Shown here: piece after piece, positions 1 to 11,862 of the stretch
Position numbering within the stretch: the stretch's first letter is position 1
How the letters are laid out: each line of letters starts with the position of its first letter
Source: Buxus sempervirens
Taxonomy: Eukaryota > Streptophyta > Magnoliopsida > Buxales > Buxaceae
Length of the DNA stretch: 64,000 nt
NCBI GenBank assembly: GCA_947561395.2
Contig: OX387185.1
Coordinates: 24,371,866 to 24,435,865 of the forward strand
Reading direction: 5' to 3'
Notes under the pieces: generated by a model
Database searches by the model: none
What the model was told of the DNA's origin: nothing
What the model saw: the letters and a program-made list of their open reading frames with translations, nothing else
Made by a program: the position numbers and the translations under genes

Positions 1-119
1 ATAATAGCTATTCCTTCAGAGATACGGAAGTTGCTGCTCTAGTATAACCCCAGAAGAGTTGCCTTATGAACTCCCTCTATGCATGGTATTCTACACGTAG
101 TTGATCTTATACTGGGGTC

Positions 120-610
120 TAAATTGTCTAATCTTACAGCATACCATATGAACCTAAGTGAGCATGCTGAGATAAAAATGCAAGTCGAAGAGTTGCTATC
201 TAAAGGGCTTTATTCATAGCAATTTAAGCCCAGGTGATGTCCTTGCTTTACTTACACCAAAAAAGATGGTACTTGGTGTATGTGTGTTGATAGTTCTGCT
301 ATCAGAAAATTTACCATCAAATACCAGTTTCATATCCCAAGACTTGATGATATGCGAGGCATGATGGCTGGTTCTATTATTCTTTCGAAATTAGACTTGA
401 AGAGCAGATGTCATGAAATATGCATAAGGCCTGCAGATGAGCGGTAGATAGCATTTAAGAAAAAAGATAGGCTCTACGAGTGGCTGGTTATGGCATTTGG
501 TCTCTTCAATACTCCTAGCATATCCGTGCATTTTATGGCTTAGGTATTTCAGCCTTTCTTTGGTTACTTTTCGATTGTTTGTTTTGATGATATTTTAATC
601 TTCCAATAAG
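120..610 (+). pseudogene. Decayed Ty3/gypsy reverse transcriptase fragment
   Basis: Translation of this stretch gives a recognisable Ty3-type reverse transcriptase with stops and a frame change. Visible pieces are a TPKKDGTWCMCVDS segment (about 257-292), a FHIPRLDDM segment (about 330-356), a block resembling SKLDLKSRCHEICI (about 388-430), a MAFGLFNTP block (about 490-516) and FDDILIF (about 581-601), which corresponds to the catalytic YVDD/FDDIL box. Similarity stops at about 605 and no protease, RNase H or integrase follows. There are in-frame stops near 217 and 446. It is a dead fragment, oriented like the host gene. Family membership is from motif recognition; lineage within Ty3 cannot be told. 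Confidence 0.75.
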
Positions 611-799
611 ACCAAGGATGATACAAGTGATTCTGATTATTTTTATTTTTTCATGATAATATTATGTTAAATTTCTTTTATTTAATGTCTATAAATGCAT
701 GTGAGATGTTTATTGTTTATGAGATGTATGTGTGAGCTTTATGGAAGAACACTTGAATGATTTGTAAATGAAAAAATTAGTGCATATGACATTGCTTTA

Positions 800-1230
800 T
801 ATGAGAACATTGCATGGGATTGCATATACCCTATGAGAGAGTAAGGTATGAGGATCTAGGATCCAATAGTCACCAATAACTCTATAGATCGAGTAAGGTG
901 TGGCTGTTAGGGCCCAATAGTCACCGCGAACCTGATATATCATTGGTTATCCCTACATTTCATGGTTAGGGCATCTAAAGTACCCAAGACCTAGCTTATA
1001 AGATGTAGATGTGATTTGGGAGCCTAAACTTGAGATTTAGTCAGAGAATGCGACTAGATGTGACCGTACCATGTTATGGAATTGGGCAGTCACATGGATG
1101 TTTGGGACATTTGTAGTTGTATTTCCCTTTTTGACATTGTTATGCTACAAATACGGAATAATAATATTATAGCAATTCATCGAATTTAAGTTGTGACTGC
1201 AATTCTCTCCTTACATGGAAATTAAACATT
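800..1230 (+). repeat. LTR-like remnant, U-type repeat, forward copy
   Basis: This stretch resembles 55370-55720 in the same orientation. It has a doubled motif around 'caatagtcaccaataactct' at 866-885 (again at 917-930), then 'acccaagacctagctta' at 981-997, matched by 'accaagacttagcttg' near 55527. The block is AT-rich and has no ORF. It is probably the 3' half of an old Ty3-type LTR. Boundaries are approximate. Confidence 0.5.
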
Positions 1231-1689
1231 GCATGTGAACCTACACTATTGTATCAATTTAAAGATGAAGGATTTAATTCAATTAAAATCATGAGACTTG
1301 CACACTAAAATTTTATAAAAAGTATATTAAAAAATCTGCCGAATTTTTGAAAATAAATCAATATTTAATAAATCCAAATAATCTAATGTATTAATAATTA
1401 ATAAAGTGCCTATAAATAAAACTCAGTTTAAATGAAATAACTACAATTCCAACAAAAAATTCCTATCAACTAAATAAAATCCTTAGCTAATTTAAGTAGA
1501 CGTGTCTCAACGCTCTAATACGTTGATCCATATGTAGTCTATTGTCCCAAACCCTGATTTCACTTGTATATTGTAAAATATAGGGATGAGCAACGCTTAG
1601 TCGGCAATATTCCACAGACTTGGATCTGGTTGAAAACCTAAGACATGTAGAATAGGCAAACACAAAATAAATAGTTCATTTGTCATAGT

Positions 1690-2150
1690 ATAATAATTTA
1701 TGCTAGAATGAACCATAGGATGCATGCATGTCCTAAAATAACCTTGTAAGTGCTATGCCACACAATTCACTAACTCATGCACAACAAATATGCAATGCAT
1801 GTGATGTGTCTTGGAGTACCTTGGATAGCACATACTTCAAACTATAAAGTCCTCCCCCATAACGCTTGGACAAAGTATTCTACATATACAATGCATTTTT
1901 ACGGGCTTTCAACCGATCAAATCATAATGCCAAACCACTATTTTTGGAAAGAGAAATATACTTGTGAATTTCCCAAACATCCCTACAAGAGCCCTACTCC
2001 CAAATACAACATGGTCTCATCTATTCTTATTGCCTAACTAAATTTCAAGTTAAGGCTCTCAAGTCACATCCACATCCTACAAGTTGGGTCTTGGGCACTG
2101 CATAATCTCTTTAAGTTAAAGTGTGTAAGTGGCTGTTAGATGCATGTGCT
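1690..2150 (-). repeat. LTR-like remnant, U-type repeat, inverted copy
   Basis: Read on the minus strand, 2098-2060 gives 'cccaagacccaacttgtagg', the same block as in the forward copies at about 981 and 55527. Minus-strand 1964-1905 gives 'ccaaaaatagtgg' then 'cggttgaaagc', matching 55661-55705. The copy is therefore inverted relative to the one about 500 bp upstream. An 86-codon ORF here (1777-2037, +) lies inside this repeat and is not a gene. Confidence 0.55.
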
Positions 2151-4568
2151 AGCCATGGCTTAAAGCCTTAAACAACTAATATTCATAAACAATAAAGGGA
2201 CGGATGAACAATGAAGGGAGGGATTGAAATTTCAATAAAATTTGGAAATGGGGGGAAATTGAAAATTTAAAATCTTATTTTAGCCCTAAATTTGTTAAAA
2301 TATCAAAAAGATATAGGACTATTTCTAGTTTACAAATTATGACCCCTAGGCCTTAAGAAAAACCCATCTCTCTCTCTCTCTCTCCTTTTTTTTTTTTATT
2401 TAACTACTTTCTTAGGACCTTCTTTCTCTTCTGTGAAGGCCCATGCCATCTCTCAGGGACTTCCTCTATCTTCCGTGAAAGCCAAATGCCTTCCTTGGTT
2501 TGCTCTCTCTCTCTCTCTCTCTCTCTCCTTTCCAATCACAACAAGGAGAAGGAAGATCAAGACGGCATCAAAGCAGCATGAAGAGCCTTCCTTCTTTATT
2601 CTTCAACCACTTTCCAAATTTGTAAATTGAGCACTTGAAAACAAAACACATTGCCACCATTGTTGTGGTTACAAAAGCGATGAATCATGTGGGTGACTTG
2701 GCCAAAGATCTTCCTTCCTCCAAACCCATATTTTATTACTTCCTTGATATTAATTTACCAAACAAAACATGTGATCTAGTTGTTCCCCCTTCACAAAATC
2801 CCATTGGATATCAGTACGAAAATCTATTTAACTTTTTTTATCTCGTTGTCCCTTGCTGTTTTCTATCATATTACTGTTGAAATTTAATCAATAATTATAG
2901 TAAATCAATTGTAAATAATAAAAATATATCAATTGTCTTATTTTTATAGAAATCTACAAACCTCAAATCATCATTTTTCTATATAATTTGGAACAGTTCA
3001 AACAAGCCACCAATGTGGTTTAATGCAAGAAACAATCATCTCCTATGAATATATTGAAGATAACAGAAGATGAAAATGAAATTCCTGCAACTAATCCTAC
3101 AATCTAAAATCTCCCTAGCCATCCACTTCCAGACTTGATTAATTATCACAAGAATGAAACGCTGGTCTATATATATTATTTGGGTTTAGGGTATTCATAA
3201 TTTGATTAGGATTACTGATGTACCCCAAATCCTCAGCCTCGAAGTCCACCCAATTTTCAATTTTCGTCCGATTTTTATTTGGTAATTTAAGTAACACCTC
3301 GTTACACTATTTCTTTAATTAATACTCGAATTAGGGCTATTTAATTAAGTACGATTATCAAAATAAACTCTATTTGAATGGGCTGCATATCTAGCTATTT
3401 GGATCCTAACTTGACCAAACTTAAGTCCAATTCCTATGCCAAAGAAAGTTAATTAATCTATTAATTAATAAATTACACTAGTTAGAAAAGGGACTAAGAA
3501 CCTATTATAGATATTTTCATGTGTAAAGGGTTTACATGTAAGAATTAGACAGCAGGATGGGAAAGCTGGTGAGACGTGAATTTACATGGCAGCTTATTTT
3601 GTATTTTCTAGATATAGAGCTTGCAATGGATCAGGTTTGGACAAGATTGTTATTTTTGATAACTGGTTGTTATGGGACATTAATGAGTGGATTCTTAACC
3701 TGTGTAATCTGCCTAACCCATATAGTTTCCTCTGTAATACGATAAGAATAAAATAGGATAATTTTATATTCATGCACGTTAGAGCATGTGTATTTATTTA
3801 GGTATATTTTAATTATCTATGTATGTATGTGTGTATTTATGTATTTATCTATGTCAGAAGTTCACGGGTCGAGTCAAAAATTGCCATTGCTATCTAGTTG
3901 TACTTTCACTTTCTACTTTATATGGTAAGTTAAAGCCCAGAACATTTGTTAGATTATAAAAGGTCTTCCCTAAATCTAACATCTTCTTGTATGAAACCTT
4001 AAACGTATTAATAAACTGGTCAGATTCATCTACACATGACAAATTTTGATACATGTTAATGGGATATGTTTTTATTTTAATATTTTTTAGATGGGCAAAT
4101 CATTGATTAGCCTTCAAAACTCTCTCCACTGGCTTGAAATTCAGCTGAGACACCATTCTTTTTTTATAAGGGGCTATACTTGTCAGATGAATGATCTTGA
4201 TTGGTAACGTCCTCTCCACATGTGATAGAAAAACCATTTCTGAGATCACCAAATGTGGTGAGACAGACTAGAAGACCTTTCACCATATATGTGTGTGCAT
4301 GTATGTCTTGTTAGCAGATAGAAGGGCAAGCTTGCGGAAGTTAATTTGCATGTGGATGTGAATTCATTGTGTATTTATGTGAAAATTTTGTACCTTTACC
4401 ATAAAAAGTGGTGGATAATTTTGGTTTTATATGATAAAATTACCTTGTTGCAAGTTATGCTTGATATATGTACAATCTGTTACTTATGATTATGGGACTT
4501 TTGGGAATTCCATTTCCTGTCTTTTTTTATTATGTGGAAAATACTTGAAAATCTTGTATGCTTGTCAG
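2151..4568. other. Non-coding AT-rich stretch with CT microsatellites
   Basis: I see no coding exon here. It holds (TC)n runs at 2367-2385 and 2502-2527 and a T-rich run. A possible old LTR start on the minus strand lies near 3307 (TGTAACGAGGTG), which could belong with the inverted repeat remnant at 1690-2150. The last part is probably intron of the PRP40C-like gene, whose earlier exons are not visible in the window. Confidence 0.4.
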
Positions 4569-4715
4569 GAAAAATTGAAGGAAAGGGAGCGAGAAATGCG
4601 AAAAAGGAAAGTAAGAGAAGAGCAGGAAATGGAGAGAGTGCGATTGAAAGTTCGCAGAAAGGAGGCTGTTTCTTCTTATCAAGCTCTACTTGTGGAAACC
4701 ATTAAAGACCCTCAG
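4569..4715 (+). CDS. PRP40C: PRP40C-like exon (charged helix and start of FF domain)
   Basis: The acceptor is 'cttgtcag' ending at 4568 and the donor is 'CAG|gtagtt' at 4716. The exon is 49 codons, phase 0 at both ends. The codons upstream of 4569 in the same open frame are intronic: they are unlike the family and lie before a good acceptor. Confidence 0.85.
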
Positions 4716-7700
4716 GTAGTTGTTCATCTCTGTGTTCTGTTGGCATATGGAATAGTTGCCACTTGAGGTTTTTCATTTTTATTTTATTTTGATCTTGTGT
4801 CGGAGAGATTTCTGAAATAACTTATACCAACTCGCAAAAGTTTTTTTCAAATTGGTAGCATTTTTTGCCTTTTTTTTTGGTGGAGCCTATGTGGTTCTTT
4901 AGTATCAAAGGCCATTGATGTCGAATATATGCTGCTGCAAACAAGTTATAAATCACATCTACCATTTACATTGTGCTTTGAGATGTTGCCAGTGTCTACA
5001 AATGCTGTTCTTCAGGGAAACATTTCACTGTTTTTGCAGTGGGCTTTGTGAGCATCTGATTGATTTTGGCTTTAAATCTTGTGAAATCGGTCTGGAATAG
5101 AATTGCAGATAATGATCTATGTCTTTTAATCTTGTCCATTTTTTAACTGTAACAAGGAACCAGAATAGTAATTTTGATGCCGCAACAGCCTGATTTTTCT
5201 CTGATAAAATCATTAAGTAAAATTGATATAAATCATGGAATTAGAAAAAAAAAACTGAAAATGGGAAAAATTAAAATATATAAAGATACAAAAATAAACA
5301 TAGATAAGATTTAAGCACCTCATCTTATGGATTTTAGACAGCTTATTCCAAATTGGCAAATCACTAGGAAAAGTGATAGCAAAAGTCAACAGGGCACATG
5401 TCCAGTCACAAAAAATTCAGAGCTTGAGCATTTTTAATAGATTATAAACAAAATGGAGTAGATAAAAATTGAAAAATCCATTTCATTGTGCTGTGCCCAT
5501 AAGTCAGGAAAAAGTTCAAATTGATCAACCAAATTTCTTATAGTTAGTTCAGCAGCTAAAATTCTGTCCTACCATACTTATCTATCAGAAACCATATTGT
5601 GTGTTTCTGTTATATAACTTCAAATAACTTCTGTTTTGACTCCATCTGGGTTATTTTTAGTCTTGCACCTGGACTTGATCTTCCAAATATGCATCATCTT
5701 GGACCTTGCTGCCAGAGTCTGCATTTTATATATTCAAACTGTCTGAGTAATTTTATCACCAACTGGGTTTACTCATAGATTAACTAGGATATGCTCACTC
5801 TATAACTTACTGTTCTCAATAGGTTGAAAATTCTCAACGTTGTCATCTTATCTACACCCACCCTACAAGTATCTTGCTAAACGTCTGAAAATTCTGCTAC
5901 TCAAGTTGTAGGTCTGTGCCATCTCAAAAAATTTCCCTTTTAGCTTTCGTGGACTTTGTCAATTGTTTAGAACTTGAAACCTTCTCTTTCCGAAAAGGAA
6001 AAGAAAAAACACTCGTCTTCACAGTGTAACTTTTTCAAGCATACATTAATGGCGGATAAGGCTCATTGTGGTCTGATGAAGCTGATTTCTGAGACATCAG
6101 GCTCCCTGAAGGTTGATTTCTTTCTTTTAATAGTATTTATGACAAAAATTCAAATAATAGCTTGTCTTATCTTAAGGGATAGATTTTTTTAATTATATTT
6201 CTTATTTTTTAGCTTCAATTCTGGCATCTTCTCAACTAATTTTTCTAAATCACTTTCTAGTGCAAATATGGGTTTTAGTGCAGAACAATGCAAATTATGT
6301 GAGGCCGTGTTGATTTTTCTACTTGGTCTAAAAAATTTTGTACCTACTTTCAAGGTTCATTATAAATTTTTTTTAATTTAAAATAAAATGAAGATGAAAT
6401 GCATACCAAATCATATATGTATGGATTTTATCAAGGATTTATTATTTTCGGATTCAAAAATCTAGATAATTTAGGAAACTTTTTTTTTTTTTTTTGGACA
6501 TAGATATGTTTCTCTTATTGATTAGTTATAAGTTATATATGCAAGGATTAATCTAAATGTTGGTCCAAAAACATCGTTTTTGATCAAAGATTATTTATGC
6601 TCAATTATGTAAAAAGGTTAAATATATTTTTAAAATGGAAACTTATAGGTTTTACTATTTAATGTTTCATATTTGTGCTATAAAACAGTGTGATTTTTTG
6701 TACGCCTTTTACTATATAATTAGTATATTATTTATGAAACCAATTTATTTTAGAAATTTTATAATAAAAATATATTAAATATGATTTAGTGGAAAAGGTT
6801 TAACATGTCTCGAGTAAAAGTACTTCTAAATCAATAAAAAAAAATTGAATATCTCAAAGAAATGGCTGTTTGTTATACAGTTATTTAATCATTACTTGTT
6901 TATTGTTACAGCTATACTAAGTTTGATTTAGGTGGCAGGAAACCTGAAATGGAATTTAGTATGAGACTTGGCTTTAGTTGGCCTTTGTGCCACTCCTATG
7001 ATTGAGGGAGGAACAATATAAATTTTTGGTTTGATTTAATTGGGCTTGTTTATATATAATAGGTCCACCATAATGGAAGTGGTCACTCCTTGGAATCACC
7101 TAGTTCATGATCATACCAGCGCTTCACCCTCATTCTCATTTATGTAGAAGTTCTATTCAGTTGTTTAGACACTTGTTAGTTTTTCCTCGTATGTCTTAAA
7201 TCGTGAAAATTCTTTTAGCACTTTTTTTCGTTCATTGTATTTTCTAAATGTTATCAAATTTTTTTTTTGGCTCAGTACTGTTTTATGTAACAAACACCGA
7301 TGAAAATTTTTAGCACTCTTTTACATGCTTTCTTTAAACCAGTGAAGACAAAGGTTGTATGAAATTAGTGGGATTACTTGCGAAACTATAATTGTGGGAT
7401 CTGGAGGAATATAATGAATCAGAAGGTTTTGAAGTTGCTTAATCTGAGACCCGATATGTGGAATGTAATGAATTTTTTATATTTTACATCATGAGAAGGT
7501 GATACCTTGCTTAATCTAAGTCAAAACATAGCCAAAATGGTAGACCTCCTTGTTGTGAAACCAAACTATCTGATACCTGATAACTAATCATTGCTCCATA
7601 ACTTCTACTCATCGATCATGGTATTATTCTTATGGGCATTGTCTTCTGTGCCGACAAAATTTTACTAGTGCCAGCAAAATTTTTCCAATGTCGACTAGAA

Positions 7701-7881
7701 GCCGCACCAAAACCAGGTGGTTTTGGTGTACTGGTTTTGGTGTACCACTAAAACTTCATCTCTTTCAACCGGGCATAGGAGAAATTTTGCCTTGTGCTGG
7801 TAAAAAATAATAAAATAAAATCTAATATTAGGGTGATATTATTATATTTGTAATGATATAATTGTTATATAAACATATATA

Positions 7882-7914
<33 letters not shown>

Positions 7915-10900
7915 GTTTATATGTGTGTGTGTGTGTGTTGTGTGTGTGTATATATGTTTATAACAATTTTTAATGTCTATATGTATATATATTATCATTA
8001 TTTCAATAACAATTTTTTAAAATTTTATAATATTTTTATAATTTGTTTGGATTTTTCAATTTTTTGAATTTTTAGGCAAAGTGACACGAGCAGTATTCCG
8101 GCTAAATTTTGGTTAAACCGGCATGGCATATCTTGCTTATGGGTGTTTCAATGCGTTCCCTCTTCAAACTTTTTGGTGTTTATCTAGTCCTCAAAATTTT
8201 ATGATGCATCATTTCACCTGATCTAGTCCTTGAACATTCCTTTTTATGCTAGCTGAAGCTATCTTTACTTAAGTTACCCTAATCCTAGCATATGATGATT
8301 TTATCTTCTTTCCTAAAAGTTATCTCCAATATCTGCAAGGCACCTAGTTAAGTATCTTGTTAATAAAAGATGTTCTGGTCAAGGTTTTAAATATTGCTAG
8401 ATATATCTCCACCTGGGGTAAGCATAAATATCACGATATGTCAAGGGAAATGTGCAATATTCAACTGATGATTTATATCATCTCCTAGGGAAATGGGATA
8501 AATTGCCAGATATATCAAGGGTCCAAGGGATATATGGATATTTAAAACCATGGTTCTAGTGACATCTCAACCCTTATAGATAAGGCAATTACTTTGTTTT
8601 TGTTGGAGTTCCCAAAACTGCCTGCCATACAAAATATCCAGAGTAGTAATTTTTTTGATTTTCAAACTGACCTTCACTACTTGCAGTCCAAGGCTGCCAA
8701 AAGCAAGGTCTGCAAAACTAAGCATAACGTAACCTTACCAACTGAAATCCATAATAGAAGAAATAACATCTATTCACCTTCTTGTGACATGGTTTTGACT
8801 TTTATTTTTATTTTTTATTGCTCTTCTTAATTATTTTTCTGATGGATATGGCAATCCTGAATTTGCTCAAAATCGTTGCCTACAATTTTAGGTTTGTCAA
8901 TCTTAGAACTGTGTTTTCTAGTACGGATGGCTGGAAATTTTTTTTTCCCTTTCCCTCTTTATTAGTATTTCTGATGGGGATGTCCATTCCAAAATGCTGA
9001 ACATCAGTAATTAGCAGCTTTGTCCATGTTATAACCTATATTTTTGTTTGTGTTCGCAAGAATTGGTTTGGGACCTGATTTTAAATTTTGATTGCAAGAA
9101 ACACCCTTTTGGAATAAGGAAATTTAGAGGGAAATATTTCTATATTGTGGTTTTTGGCATCAAGATGAGGGAAATATTGATACAAGGAAACTTTTGTTAC
9201 CTTTCAAAAAGGGGAATTTTGATATATTGCAGGGAAATTTTTTAACCAGGGCTTGGGGTAACCAATATAACCATTCAGAACCTTTTTTGCCAAATATTAG
9301 CAGTTTGGGGATTTTGAACGATTCTGTTTTAGCCTGAGCACCGATGAAGATATTGTGTATATTTCTGCTTTTGTTTAGGCATCGTGGACTGAATCAAAGC
9401 TTAAATTGGAGAAGGATCCCCAAGGCCGTGCCACTAATGCTGATTTAGATGAAGCAGATAAGGAGAAGCTTTTCAGGGAGCATGTGAAGTCCCTGTATGA
9501 GGTAATTTTATGCTTCCAACGGGTTCTTGAACTTTCATTGTTCGATTTACAGATACTCTCATTCTTCTCAGTGTTGTTTATATGACTGAATTTAGTAGTT
9601 TTAATATTAACAAGCACTTCTTCTGTGAAAATGAAATAAGATTGCTGATAATTGTGTAAGTTGTTGTTTCTCTTTCTTTTCTTCTGTACTTGTATCCTTG
9701 TTCCCAGCATTGATTTACCACAATGATTTTGGTTCAAACTTTCTTTGGGATGGATAATGTGTTAGTGACCTGTTTACTGCCAATTGAAAAGGCAATATAT
9801 AACTTGATTTGATGTTTGTTTCTGAAAGTATATTAACCAGGACAATGCATAAACTTCAACTAAATGGAGAGACAAGATTTGTGTCACCGACCTCAATTAG
9901 GTGGAAACTGGCCTATATTGATGATGATGATAATGACCAGCTTCAGTTTGAGCCCAACGGAGATCAATTCTGAGCCTATGACTAAGCCCAAGTTGAACCC
10001 ATACTCTATTGAACTTCGCCCAATCAGGCTCTTATTAGGATTCGATTGGGCAGTTTGGGTTCACTGCTCTTATGTGAGCCTATCTAGTGGGGTTGCTCTT
10101 ATCGTTTACCTGTAGTGACAGGAGCGGAGAAAAGGGTAAAAGGATTGAAAACTGCTTTAGGTTCTGTTGAACTATGGTCTTGGGGGAATCGGGCTGGCAA
10201 CAGAACTAATATTCAGCATTTTTGCACTAAGTGGATGCATTCATACTCAAACCTGTGTTCTCATCCTAGCTGCCCAAGGCCTTACCATCACACCAAGTGA
10301 TGGTACTTGAATAAAGTAAAATGGTGATAAGAAAAAGGAATAAGAATAAAAGAAAGTAAGGCAAAGAGAAAAAAAAAATGTGCACTCAAAAGTAGAAAGT
10401 TAGTCCTGAATCTTAATCACAATGGGATGAGATGTTAATTGTGATAATGAGTTAGGTATTATGAATCAAAAATTGGTTTCAATGACCTTTAGGCATTTCG
10501 CTTTATGAAGTCCACTTGTGCAGAGATCAAAACCTAGAAGATGCAAGATATATTGAAAAGCCGTTAGGTTGATGAATGTTTTGCCAAGAAAGTTCATGAT
10601 CTTGACGTTTGAGAGAATAGTGAAGACAGAAAACTTGACAAGCCCAAAATCCCAATGTACCTTGTATAGTTGTTAAAATGGGGAGCCCCCAATCGTATTG
10701 CCCCCATGGTTGTTTGATGCGCACCATCCACTCATTATGCTTGTATTATGATAAGTTTTCAAAATGTCTTGTAATTTGATGGTGGCCAACTTATTCTTTT
10801 GATGATATTTATAATTAAGGTTTTAAATTCCAATTTCAAGTGCAATTTCTCACTTTAAGGAGATTTTGGGGGATATTTTGCTTGTCCTATTTCCTGTAAA

Positions 10901-11862
10901 TTATTTGAAGATATGATTTTTGATAGGATGGGATGGGGGACAAGATTCGTGTTCCTGATCCGACTTTGGTGGGAGCTGGCTTATGTTGATGATGTGATTT
11001 CTTATAGAAGATCATGCAGAAAATTTTTGTATATGTTGATACCCAATTTTGATCTCCATCATTCTTTCCCATAATTTCTCATGGTGTAACTCTTTTTTAT
11101 CAAACAAGTACAATTCATACTTTGAATTATATGAGTTTTCTTGAACTGAAATAAATGTTATTCATATCTCACACTAGATTTGATTTCTAATTGACTCATG
11201 TAATTTAGGCTTTAGTGATGTGATCTATTGATTAAATCATTGTATGCATCGATATGTGAGGCAACTGAACTGTATAGTTAATCTTTTCTTCAATTTTTTA
11301 TGGCACTCTAAAATTATATTAATATTGTGGAAGATTGGCTTTCTTATCACTTACAGATTGGTATTAGTATTGGACTATCATGCACCCATGACTCAACCAT
11401 TGATTTAGCATGTTTTTGAAAAAAAAATTTTAAAGGATGTATCATTGCCTCAACATTTATTATTAAGTGTTACTAACTTTATTGTCTGTCTTGGCATGTA
11501 AACTCTTAATTGTTATTTACTCTATTTTTTGTCACTTTTAGAGGTGTGTGCGTGAATTCCGAGCTCTTTTAGCTGAGGTTATTACTGCTGAAGCAGCCTC
11601 CCAAGTGACGGATGATGGGAAGACAGTTCTAACTTCTTGGTCTATGGCCAAACAAATTCTAAAGCCTGATCCAAGGTATTCGAAGATGGCAAGGAACGAC
11701 AGGGAGTCCCTATGGCGCCGATATGCTGACGGAATGCAGCGGAAGCATAAGTTAGTATCTGATACAACAGAAGAGAAGCATGGTTTGGAAGTGAAAAGTA
11801 AAAGCTCTCTTGATTCTGGAAGGTCTCCGTCAGTGTCAAGGAGAAATCATGGAAGGAGATAG
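4569..11862 (+). CDS. PRP40C: PRP40C/TCERG1-like FF-domain splicing factor, C-terminal part (5' exons missing)
   Basis: Three exons, all joined in phase 0, encode the C-terminal end of a pre-mRNA-processing protein 40C-type factor: 4569-4715, 9379-9501 and 11542-11862 (stop TAG). All splice sites are GT-AG. Exon one is a very charged helix (EREREMRKRKVREEQEMER) leading into an FF domain that begins SSYQALLVETIKDPQ. Exon two continues it (SWTESKLKLEKDPQGR, EKLFREHVKSLYE). Exon three holds a further FF-like repeat (FRALLAEVITAEAA, TSWSMAKQILKPDPRYSKM, WRRYADGMQRKHK) and a short Ser/Arg-rich tail. Family members carry WW domains before the FF repeats and link RNA polymerase II C-terminal-domain phosphorylation to splicing in the nucleus. 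Those WW exons and earlier FF exons lie outside the window or in sequence I could not resolve. The introns are long (4.7 and 2.0 kb). No stop or frame damage is seen, so the gene is probably functional. The gene symbol rests on family recognition without a search. Confidence 0.85.
7875..7950. repeat. (TA)n / (TG)n compound microsatellite
   Basis: Alternating TA then TG runs inside the long intron. It is simple-sequence DNA only. Confidence 0.9.
8383..8549. mobile_element. Probable MITE (non-autonomous DNA transposon)
   Basis: The segment is bounded by perfect 12-bp terminal inverted repeats, GGTTTTAAATAT at 8383-8394 and ATATTTAAAACC at 8538-8549. It is 167 bp long, non-coding, AT-rich and contains internal 'gatatat' sub-repeats. 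No convincing target-site duplication flanks it, so the superfamily (hAT-like is a guess) is undecided. Confidence 0.5.
9379..9501 (+). CDS. PRP40C: PRP40C-like exon (FF domain)
   Basis: The acceptor 'ttttgtttag' ends at 9378 and the donor is 'GAG|gtaatt' at 9502. The exon is 41 codons, beginning with A-S-W-T-E-S-K and ending K-S-L-Y-E, which is the usual spacing of an FF domain split by an intron in this family. Confidence 0.88.
9868..9945 (+). mobile_element. SINE-like 3' tail, copy 1
   Basis: This block reads 'gacaagatttgtgtcaccga', then 'cctcaattaggtgg', then a (TGA)n-rich tail. It resembles the 3' end of tRNA-derived plant SINEs of the Au type, which typically end in a TTAGTGGGA block and a short simple repeat. 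A related block lies at 10937-11000. No A/B box head is convincing, so these are 5'-truncated remnants at best. Confidence 0.35.
10937..11000 (+). mobile_element. SINE-like 3' tail, copy 2
   Basis: 'gacaagattcgtgttcctga', then 'actttggtggga' and a 'ttgatgatgtg' tail. It is a diverged direct copy of the block at 9868-9945 in the same intron. Confidence 0.35.
11542..11862 (+). CDS. PRP40C: PRP40C-like last coding exon
   Basis: The acceptor 'cacttttag' ends at 11541. There are 106 codons then TAG at 11860-11862. The exon encodes the last FF-like segment and a basic Ser/Arg/Lys tail (KSSLDSGRSPSVSRRNHGRR). Confidence 0.88.
   Translation, partial: RCVREFRALLAEVITAEAASQVTDDGKTVLTSWSMAKQILKPDPRYSKMARNDRESLWRRYADGMQRKHKLVSDTTEEKHGLEVKSKSSLDSGRSPSVSRRNHGRR

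Larger units (their letters stand above)
4716..9378 (+). other. Long PRP40C-like intron
   Basis: A 4.66-kb AT-rich GT-AG intron. It contains a probable MITE (8383-8549), a (TA)n/(GT)n microsatellite (about 7875-7950) and a short tandem duplication of 'tggttttggtgtac' at about 7718-7746. I found no additional conserved exon in it; the short ORFs at 4915, 5974, 8594 and 9048 do not resemble any family. Confidence 0.6.

Noticed and set aside
120-610. RT fragment as an endogenous pararetrovirus
   Set aside because: Motifs fit a Ty3 retrotransposon, and no movement protein, coat or pararetroviral RNase H context is present. It is too short to support a virus.
4431-4568. Upstream extension of the first PRP40C-like exon
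   Set aside because: Codons before 4569 are Cys/Tyr/Leu-rich, unlike the family, and a strong acceptor precedes 4569.
5974-6192. 72-codon ORF as an extra PRP40C-like exon
   Set aside because: No resemblance to FF-domain sequence. Joining 4715 to 9379 directly already gives continuous domain sequence.
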